In this document: positions 58,460 through 64,000 of the stretch, piece after piece
Layout: each line of letters opens with the position of its first letter
How positions within the stretch are numbered: the stretch's first letter is position 1
Assembly: GCA_004078665.1 (NCBI GenBank)
Contig: SCFO01000009.1
Coordinates: 16,477-80,476 of the forward strand
Direction: 5' to 3'
DNA from: Halobacillus fulvus
GTDB lineage: Bacteria; Bacillota; Bacilli; Bacillales; Halobacillaceae
DNA length: 64,000 nt
Position numbers and translations under genes: made by a program
The notes under the pieces: model-generated
What the model saw: the letters and a program-made list of their open reading frames with translations, nothing else
Database searches by the model: none
Told to the model about the DNA's origin: nothing

Positions 58460-58908
58460 AACAGCTTAGGTGACCCAACCATTTAAGAATCATCCTGGAT
58501 TCTTACTTTGAAAAACCAGTTACCAAAAGGATAATTCCCGTGAAGAATTCGTTTTCTCCAATTTTGGTTAAACCAAATTTTCCAATATACTATTCACTCT
58601 TTCCTTCAAGTCTGTTTTCCTTCTCTCCTTGCCCTGGGAAAGAAGAGTCCTTGTAAGTGTTTAATTCGAAATAACTAATTCTCTTTAAAGGAATTTCTTC
58701 CTGTTCAAGTCATAGTCTTTCAAATGAAACAAAGTGAATATCACACTTCGCTCAAATTAAGCGGTTCTCTACAAGACGGTCTCACTACTGGGCCGTAGTT
58801 TAGGGCAAATCTGCATCCTCTGCACTGGATGTGTGTTCCCTTCATCCCGGCTAGTATCCTTCTATGCGTCGAAAACGAACTCGCTATGGTTGAGCCACCT
58901 AAGCTGTT
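58460..58908 (-). ncRNA. Large structured RNA of unrecognised family
   Basis: The ends pair over 22 bp: 5' AACAGCTTAGGTGGCTCAAC (from 58908) with 3' GTTGGGTCACCTAAGCTGTT (to 58460), including two G-U pairs. Internal hairpins (plus coordinates): 58485-58504 (7 bp), 58563-58577, 58620-58645 (9 bp), 58689-58702 (5 bp, GAAA loop on the minus strand), 58732-58748, 58784-58799, 58827-58847. A TACAAT -10 box lies upstream (58927-58932 on the minus strand) and a strong terminator follows. No ORF of substance on either strand. Not RNase P (no GAGGAAAGUCC), tmRNA, SRP or 6S RNA by signature. Predicted transcript about 500 nt. Confidence 0.75.
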
Positions 58909-58926
58909 GATTTCTTTTACACCTTT

Positions 58927-58932
58927 ATTGTA
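58927..58932 (-). promoter_or_regulatory. -10 box of the structured RNA
   Basis: TACAAT on the minus strand, 18 bases before the terminal helix. The -35 at 17-bp spacing (TCGCTT) is poor. Confidence 0.5.
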
Positions 58933-59059
58933 ACAGCGCTTACATAAAAAAGCGAGAGAAAATTGTGAAAATAAAAATTTATTTAATGAATAGAAGGGTT
59001 GAAGTTGAGATTTGTCGAATATTTTATGGAGATGAAATCATAAGCGGGAGGTTTTTTCG

Positions 59060-59674
59060 ATGTTTAAGAAATTGGCCAGTGATGCTCTCGGTTTAAGTGA
59101 TATCGGAAAGATTATCAAAAAAGAAGATTTCGATAAGACACAGTCCGATGATTTTGTTCTGACAGAAGATGGAGAAAAGATTCATTTTCTCATCAAGTCG
59201 AAGAGTGACGAATATTGCTTTACGAACAGGGCGCTGATTCACCTAGACGGGGAGAAAGCATCCAGTAGTAAACGGAACATTTACCGCTTCGATTATTATC
59301 AGCATCCGATTCAGAATGTCTCCGTTGAAACGGCAGGAACGATCGATTTGGATCTCGAGATCAAATTTTTGATCGGGAATAAGAGTATGAGTATTGATAT
59401 CGCGAAAGATGAGGGAGAAGCGATTGCCGACCTTTATAAATCTCTTGTCGCGATCTCACACATCCAAGAAGACAATCGTCTGCATTCTGAGTTTGCCAAA
59501 GACAGTCTTGGTACGGCGCGGGAGTTGATTCACGACAACCGTTTCCATGATGGTGATATCTCGAAGGAGTTTAGTGAAGTGATGAATCATGCGTATGATT
59601 GGCTGAGTCAGAAGCATAAGGAGAATACGCGTAAAGATTTTAAAGAAATTTTTGAGAAGTATATTCATAATTAA
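59060..59674 (+). CDS. YvbH-like bacterial PH-domain protein
   Basis: 204 residues, GGGAGG before the ATG. FKKLASDALGLSDIGKIIKKEDFDKTQSDDFVLTEDGEKI begins the bPH_1 domain, with YCFTNRALIHLDGEKASSSKRNIYRFDYYQHPIQNVSVETAGTIDLDLEIKF following; the last ~60 residues are helical. Length equals B. subtilis YvbH. Cytoplasmic, function unknown. Confidence 0.82.
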   Translation: MFKKLASDALGLSDIGKIIKKEDFDKTQSDDFVLTEDGEKIHFLIKSKSDEYCFTNRALIHLDGEKASSSKRNIYRFDYYQHPIQNVSVETAGTIDLDLEIKFLIGNKSMSIDIAKDEGEAIADLYKSLVAISHIQEDNRLHSEFAKDSLGTARELIHDNRFHDGDISKEFSEVMNHAYDWLSQKHKENTRKDFKEIFEKYIHN

Positions 59675-59677
59675 TCA

Positions 59678-59706
59678 AAAGCACAGACAAATTCTTGTCT
59701 GTGCTT
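59678..59706. terminator. Bidirectional intrinsic terminator
   Basis: AAGCACAGACAA / TTGTCTGTGCTT, 12 perfect pairs, between convergent genes. Confidence 0.85.
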
Positions 59707-59709
59707 CAT

Positions 59710-60579
59710 TTATTTTACGTGATGATCGAAGTAATTCCCCCAATGAGGCTGGGATCCATCGGCATCCTTGAAATGGTACACTTCGGACAATCCCCATGTA
59801 CTTAGCGCCTGACCATTAAACCGGTGAACTTCAGGGTCTGAAGCTAAGTGCTTCAATGCTTCTCCAATATAAGCGGGGGACTCGGAAGCGATAAAATGCG
59901 GCTCAACCTTTGATCCGTCTCGCCAGTTTTCCTCCGTTACTCCAAATAGATCAAGCATAGCTTCTGACCGTAGGAAGCCCGGCGTTAAGGCGACAGAGGT
60001 AATGCCGTATGCTTTCAATGCTTCTCCCATCGCTTTGGCCATGTGAATGTTGGATACCTTCGCCAGGCTATAATAAATGTTACCTCTGTACGTCTCATCC
60101 ACACCGTCCGTGATTTCTACAAGCAGCCCTCTTTTATTCGCTTTCATCAAAGGCACAGCATAATGGGCGGTGATCAGGTGAGCATGGACCGCCTGCTTCT
60201 GCATTTGCAACCCTTTTTGTAAATCGTGATCCGCTATATCTTTTCCCCATTCTGTTAGCGGATCTCCACCCCAGATGTCGTTGACGAGAAGGTCGAGCTT
60301 ACCGGATTGTTCCGATTTGATTTGTTCAAATAGCTGACGAACTTCAGCTTCTATTGTATGGTCGACACGAACGGAGATACCTTTTCCGCCTGCACGCGTC
60401 ACCTGTTCGGCTGTTTCTTCGATCGTTTCTTTTCTTCCCATCGGAGATAATTGGTGGCGGGTCGTCCTGCCTGTCACATAAACGGTTGCACCCGCTTCTC
60501 CCAATTTAATTGCCATCGCACGTCCTGCTCCTCTTGTGGCTCCAGCGACTGTGGCAACCTTTCCTTCTAAGCGTTTCAT
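59710..60579 (-). CDS. Short-chain dehydrogenase/reductase
   Basis: 289 residues, GGAAGGGG before the ATG. NAD(P) motif VAGATRGAGRAMAIKLGEAGA (TGxxxGxG variant starting with A), VNDIWGG where NNAG is usual, and YYSLAK as Tyr-x3-Lys. Divergent from the WYL regulator at 60661, with an inverted repeat between them, so it is probably that regulator's target. Substrate unknown. Confidence 0.82.
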   Translation of the reverse strand: MKRLEGKVATVAGATRGAGRAMAIKLGEAGATVYVTGRTTRHQLSPMGRKETIEETAEQVTRAGGKGISVRVDHTIEAEVRQLFEQIKSEQSGKLDLLVNDIWGGDPLTEWGKDIADHDLQKGLQMQKQAVHAHLITAHYAVPLMKANKRGLLVEITDGVDETYRGNIYYSLAKVSNIHMAKAMGEALKAYGITSVALTPGFLRSEAMLDLFGVTEENWRDGSKVEPHFIASESPAYIGEALKHLASDPEVHRFNGQALSTWGLSEVYHFKDADGSQPHWGNYFDHHVK

Positions 60580-60621
60580 ATGACCCCTTCCTTTCTTTTT
60601 AACTGCTTTTATTATAAAGTC

Positions 60622-60648
60622 TATATATGACAGGAAACGTCATATATA
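60622..60648. promoter_or_regulatory. Operator between the SDR and WYL-regulator genes
   Basis: TATATATGAC and GTCATATATA, 10 perfect pairs separated by AGGAAAC, placed between the two divergent starts. Confidence 0.6.
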
Positions 60649-60660
60649 AGGTGTGAATTT

Positions 60661-61626
60661 ATGAAATCCGAACGGTTGATGAAGCTTTTATTTTTGATGC
60701 AGTCAGGAACCATTCTTACCACAGCTCAACTCTCAAAAGAACTTGGTGTTTCTGCAAGAACGATTCATAGAGATATGGAATCGCTAAGCTCTGCGGGAAT
60801 CCCGATTTATTCTGAAAGAGGCAAGCATGGTGGGTGGAAATTGATGGACGATTGGAAAAGTAGGTTAAGCTGGTTGAATGAAGATGAACGGCTCTCTTTG
60901 TTTTTGCCACCACCTGAAAAAGTCATACAGGACTTGAATATGAATCTCTCGGTAGACGATATTAGACATAAACTGCTTTTGTCTATGCCGCAGAGCTCAA
61001 CGCAACGGGCCAAGAGATTGTGGGAACGTCTCTATGTGGATGTAGGCACATGGAGGGGGGAGGAACATCAATATCCTGTTCTGGAAATTTTACAAGATGC
61101 TGTCATGACGGAGCGGAAAGTAATCCTCAATTATGAAAAGGCGAATGGTGAGAAAACAAAGGTTAGGATCTCTCCACTCGGGTTAGTCGCTAAATCCAGT
61201 ACGTGGTATGTATGTGCCTTGAATGAGGCAGAACAATATAGAAATTACAAAGTATCGAGAGTCATGGAGGCAAAGCTTGTAGACGAGCATTTTGAACGGC
61301 CTGAAGAGTTTCGGCTGAGAGATTTTTGGGAAAAGTCAAAAGCGCAATTCGTAAAGGATTTACCTGAGTATCGTTCAACTATAGAGGTCTCTCCTCAGGC
61401 TTACCGCCGGATGATGTTCACCGGGCGATTTTTTAAGAAAGAAAAAGAAACAGAGCTTGTGTCCGGTTGGAAGGAGCTTGAGCTGAATTTCCCAACCGAA
61501 GATGAGGCGCTTGGTTTTGTTTTAAGCTTCGGTCATGAAGTCAGAGTACTGTCTCCGACTTCCCTCATCGACAGGGTGTTGGAGCAAGCGGAAAGGGTTA
61601 TAGAAAGCTACGAAAAGCAAAGATAG
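60661..61626 (+). CDS. HTH and WYL-domain transcriptional regulator (YafY family)
   Basis: 321 residues, AAGGTG before the ATG. N-terminal HTH_11: MKLLFLMQSGTILTTAQLSKELGVSARTIHRDMESLSSAGIPIYSERGKHGGWKL. WYL domain about residues 140-215 with ISPLGLVAKSSTWYVCALNEAEQYRNYKVSRV, then a WCX-type C-terminus. Likely controls the divergent SDR gene and itself. Confidence 0.88.
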   Translation: MKSERLMKLLFLMQSGTILTTAQLSKELGVSARTIHRDMESLSSAGIPIYSERGKHGGWKLMDDWKSRLSWLNEDERLSLFLPPPEKVIQDLNMNLSVDDIRHKLLLSMPQSSTQRAKRLWERLYVDVGTWRGEEHQYPVLEILQDAVMTERKVILNYEKANGEKTKVRISPLGLVAKSSTWYVCALNEAEQYRNYKVSRVMEAKLVDEHFERPEEFRLRDFWEKSKAQFVKDLPEYRSTIEVSPQAYRRMMFTGRFFKKEKETELVSGWKELELNFPTEDEALGFVLSFGHEVRVLSPTSLIDRVLEQAERVIESYEKQR

Positions 61627-61748
61627 TCATTCCACAAAAATTACACATTTCTTAATGTGATGAGGTGTCAATGCCTCTACAGACAGTGTTATCAATGCTT
61701 CTGGAAGATATGGAATTGTAACATTCCGATGCAGGAGTGTTCCAACTG

Positions 61749-61776
61749 TTTACATCACTCTTAAACGTGTTACAAT
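61749..61776 (+). promoter_or_regulatory. Sigma-A promoter of the lipoprotein gene
   Basis: TTTACA, 16-base spacer, TACAAT, 36 bases before the TTG start. Confidence 0.6.
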
Positions 61777-61812
61777 GCAATCACGATTTCTTAATTAAAA
61801 GGAGAAATGACA

Positions 61813-62592
61813 TTGAATAAAAAATGGTTGTTAAGTTTAATATTTGCCGCTTTTGTTGCGTTGTTAGCTGCTTGCGGAAGTGATGATAGCGAATCCGCGG
61901 AAGAAGGAAATAATCAGGCGCAACAGGAAGAGTCTGCTGAACAGGGTGAACAGCCTGAAATGCCAGAACCCGATTTAGAAGGAGTTCCTGATGTTGTCGC
62001 GGAAGTGAACGGTGAAGAAGTGTCCAAGCAGGAATTCACAGAAGTTTATCAGAGCCAGTTCCAACAAAGAGCGTTTCAAGCTCAAATGAGCGGGCAAGAA
62101 TTAGATCAGGATCAGCTGAAACAACAAGTAGCTGATAGTCTTGTCGGTCAGAAGCTTGTCGTTCAAGAAGCGAATAATCGAGATATCCAAGTTACAGAAG
62201 AAGAAAGAAATCAAACACTGGATGAACTGGCGCAACAAAGCCAGCTTGAATCTGGTGATGAACTTGTTTCCGCATTGGAAGAACAAGGGATGAGCAACGA
62301 AGAAATCATGTCCCAAGTGGAAACACAGGTAAAAGTGGATAAATTAATTGCAGAAGAAGGCGGCGACATGCAGCCGACTGAGGAAGAATTGAAGGAAGCT
62401 TATGAACAATCTAAAGCTCAACAAGAGCAAATGGCTGAGCAAAGCGGAGAAGGAGAACAGCCGGAAGTACCTTCTTATGAAGAGCTGAAGCCACAGATTG
62501 AACAAAGTCTAGTCCAGCAAAAAGAGGCAGAAGTGTATCAGAAGCTTGTCGAAGATCTTCGCGCTGATGCCGATGTAACGATGAATCTGTAA
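61813..62592 (+). CDS. SurA_N-type lipoprotein without PPIase domain
   Basis: 259 residues from the TTG at 61813 (AAAAGGAGA nine bases upstream; the ATG at 61807 is closer than usual). Lipobox LLAAC, Glu/Gln-rich linker, then VAEVNGEEVSKQEFTEVYQSQFQQRAF, the SurA N-terminal chaperone domain. Unlike PrsA, no parvulin domain follows; the rest is helical and Gln/Glu-rich. Probably an extracytoplasmic chaperone-like lipoprotein; strongly acidic, as expected in a halophile. Confidence 0.82.
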   Translation: MNKKWLLSLIFAAFVALLAACGSDDSESAEEGNNQAQQEESAEQGEQPEMPEPDLEGVPDVVAEVNGEEVSKQEFTEVYQSQFQQRAFQAQMSGQELDQDQLKQQVADSLVGQKLVVQEANNRDIQVTEEERNQTLDELAQQSQLESGDELVSALEEQGMSNEEIMSQVETQVKVDKLIAEEGGDMQPTEEELKEAYEQSKAQQEQMAEQSGEGEQPEVPSYEELKPQIEQSLVQQKEAEVYQKLVEDLRADADVTMNL

Positions 62593-62597
62593 GATGC

Positions 62598-62627
62598 AAA
62601 AGCCAGACCGGATAAGGTCTGGCTTTT
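62598..62627 (+). terminator. Intrinsic terminator
   Basis: AAAAGCCAGACC / GGTCTGGCTTTT stem followed by TT. Confidence 0.88.
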
Positions 62628-62677
62628 TTGTATCTTCAGCAGAGGTAGTGTCTTCGATTCTAAAGGATGTGATAAAT

Positions 62678-63517
62678 ATGCACTCAGAGGCTAAAGAGAT
62701 ATTAAAGGAAACGGTTCAGTATCAGCTTGATTTAAGTGCGAGTTCTTTTAGGGATGAACTGATTGATGGAGCTGTTCCGATCCTTTGGTATGGACGGCCG
62801 GAAAAACGAAATGTGGTGACGATTGGTACAAACCCGACGTCGAAAAAATTTTATACGACCGATCAGCGCGTGCTAGCAAATGGTATGGATTATCCTTTTC
62901 GGGAAGTAAGCAGAGAGAAGTTATCGAGTTTTTTGCAAGATGAACAAGCCCTTCATGATACGATTGACTACTTCTTGAATTACTTCGAAGAGCCGGTCAC
63001 TTCACGGGAATGGTTTGGGAAACCGTATGGTGCGAAGCTTGAGGGGTTTTTGAATGGGATGGACTATTCGTTTTATTCTTCTCCTTTGAAATGCCGAGCG
63101 GTTCACGTGGATTACTTTCCTATCCCGACAAGACATCAAATGAGCCAAATCCGTAATAAAGAACCAATCTTTTCAGATAAAGGAACTAAAAAGAGGCTGC
63201 ACGAGATTTTATCATTATTGGAGCCGTCGAGCATCCTTTTACTTGGAAAAAAGCATTGTGAAAGGTTTTCTACATTCTTGGACCATGACATACATGAAGT
63301 TCCAAGCTACCCATCCGCTCGTTTTCAGCGTGGTGTTTATCAGCCTTTAGGCATCCCTGTAGTCGGTCTTCACTTCAAGCCTTCCGAGATGTTTCTCGGC
63401 TTAGGTGGAGGGAAAGACCGGCATGGGCTTTCACATGGTTCTTATGGGCGGCGAGACGTCATCCGTTTTCTGGGAGAGACTATTGGCCGTACTGTTAGGA
63501 AGAGCGGGAATGCATGA
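62678..63517 (+). CDS. Conserved hypothetical, possibly uracil-DNA-glycosylase-like fold
   Basis: 279 residues from the ATG at 62678 with AAAGGATGTGAT upstream. ILWYGRPEKRNVVTIGTNPTSKKF resembles the motif-A strand-loop of the UDG fold, and VVGLHFKPSEMFLGLGG near the end could stand for motif B. C-terminal basic GRRDVIRFLGETIGR. The assignment is weak. The last 23 bases overlap the convergent gene. Confidence 0.65.
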   Translation: MHSEAKEILKETVQYQLDLSASSFRDELIDGAVPILWYGRPEKRNVVTIGTNPTSKKFYTTDQRVLANGMDYPFREVSREKLSSFLQDEQALHDTIDYFLNYFEEPVTSREWFGKPYGAKLEGFLNGMDYSFYSSPLKCRAVHVDYFPIPTRHQMSQIRNKEPIFSDKGTKKRLHEILSLLEPSSILLLGKKHCERFSTFLDHDIHEVPSYPSARFQRGVYQPLGIPVVGLHFKPSEMFLGLGGGKDRHGLSHGSYGRRDVIRFLGETIGRTVRKSGNA

Positions 63518-63873
63518 CGTTTTTGACTTTGCTGTAGTACAAGTCAATGACAATGAGGCCAGCTCCATAAGCGATGGCAGTATAAAAAAGGTTCCAGCCT
63601 TGATGGTAGGTCACTTTTTCCAATGATACAGCCACCGATTCGAGAACCGTTAAGGAAAAAATGAATAATAGATAACTTTCCCATCTTTTTCTTCCTTTGT
63701 AATAGACGAAATAGACAAACCAAGTCGCGGCGATTGGGTTGAAACCAAGGTCAATCCAAATAGAGTTGAAGATGACCAGCTCTACCGGCGGATGCAGCAT
63801 CCACCAGCCTTCTTGCATCCCGATTTGATTGAACGTGACGGACATCGTAGCTACAAAAGGCGCCACAGTAAAG
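63495..63873 (-). pseudogene. CBO0543-like membrane protein, 5' end cut by an IS
   Basis: The frame reads TVAPFVATMSVTFNQIGMQEGWW, then two or three further hydrophobic segments, ending DLYYSKVKNVMHSRSS, resembling CBO0543-type small membrane proteins. Upstream of about 63873 the frame enters IS3-type DNA, so the usual N-terminal helices are missing. A start at 63971 would lie inside the IS and is artificial. Family identity is tentative. Confidence 0.55.
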
Positions 63874-64000
63874 TGAACTGTAACCCTGAAAATGGACAGT
63901 TTAATAAAAAGTGCTAGGCTGCTAGTAGATGACCTCGGTATTGTACCGGGGTCATTTTTTGTAAGGACCACTGATACCGACCTTCATTGTAATACTCCAT
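63874..64000 (-). mobile_element. IS3-family element, one end
   Basis: The end motif TGTAACCCTGAAAATGGACA (from 63879) begins with TG as IS3-family terminal repeats do, and the transposase C-terminus follows 30 bases inside. The element continues beyond the right edge. The exact boundary is uncertain by a few bases. Confidence 0.65.
63914..64000 (-). CDS. IS3-family transposase, C-terminal fragment
   Basis: Twenty-eight codons and a TAG stop are visible on the minus strand: YYNEGRYQWSLQKMTPVQYR then GHLLAA. This is the conserved end of IS150/IS3-type OrfB transposases (YYNxxRxQxxLxxMTPxxYR). The rest of the gene lies past the right edge. Confidence 0.85.
   Translation of the reverse strand: MEYYNEGRYQWSLQKMTPVQYRGHLLAA

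Noticed and set aside
58460-58908. RNase P RNA, tmRNA, SRP or 6S RNA
   Set aside because: Checked for GAGGAAAGUCC and the P4 segments, tmRNA end motifs and tag frame, the SRP GGAA/AGCAG loop, and 6S size; none present.
1-64000. CRISPR arrays, tRNA or rRNA genes, prophage
   Set aside because: No spaced direct repeats of CRISPR type, no cloverleaf with GTTCRA arm, no 16S/23S segments and no phage structural genes were seen.

Overview
The window reads as chromosomal DNA of a low-GC Firmicute of the Bacillaceae, most like a moderately halophilic Halobacillus-type organism (inferred from memory of gene content and acidic proteins, not from a search). Signs are strong AGGAGG ribosome sites, frequent GTG and TTG starts, intrinsic terminators between most units, an S-box SAM riboswitch, a T-box leader, sigma-A promoters, and families typical of Bacillus relatives (DUF1450, DUF2935, YvbH-like PH domain, CydC, YtrA-like GntR).

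Layout. 1-20 kb: the 3' end of cydC, then mostly single-gene units: a metallo-beta-lactamase hydrolase, a membrane protein, a CNNM/CBS transporter-like protein, a flavodoxin, a minimal beta-carbonic anhydrase, a FAD amine oxidase, a region-2-only sigma-like protein, a VOC epimerase, a DJ-1 family protein, an ArsR repressor, a MurE-like ligase, an HD-domain hydrolase, a second RibF-type protein, a SAM hydrolase, an aldo-keto reductase, a CDP-alcohol transferase/TVP38 pair and a LysM/SleB hydrolase. 20-30 kb: an AGCS symporter, a flavin reductase, a tightly packed gntR-ABC ATPase-ABC permease-ECF sigma operon, and a second MurE-like ligase behind a 20-bp perfect palindrome. 30-47 kb: a TPP enzyme, a GAF-GAF-PAS-GGDEF-EAL protein, padR-chrA, a Fur-box oxidoreductase, the S-box metI-metC operon with a translationally coupled 34-residue ORF, glutaminase, and a second cytochrome bd-type oxidase. 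47-64 kb: T-box-controlled ileS of the second (IleRS2) type, a sortase and LPDTS-protein pair, a glutathione-independent formaldehyde dehydrogenase, an unrecognised large structured RNA, a divergent SDR/WYL-regulator pair, a SurA_N lipoprotein, and an IS3-type element entering from the right edge.

The most notable signal outside proteins is the 449-nt stretch at 58460-58908 (minus strand). It is closed by a 22-bp terminal helix, carries several internal hairpins, has a -10 box upstream and an intrinsic terminator downstream, and contains no substantial ORF. I do not recognise it as RNase P, tmRNA, SRP or 6S RNA. The second is a family of four 168-170 bp nested palindromes in intergenic regions, plus one site that has both outer arms but lacks the core.

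The two MurE-like ligases both replace the DNPR amino-acid-selectivity motif of DAP-adding MurE, which makes them candidates for an unusual wall-chemistry step. Regulatory sites are unusually readable here: Fur box, PadR operator, WYL-type operator, S-box, T-box and several perfect inverted repeats directly at promoters.
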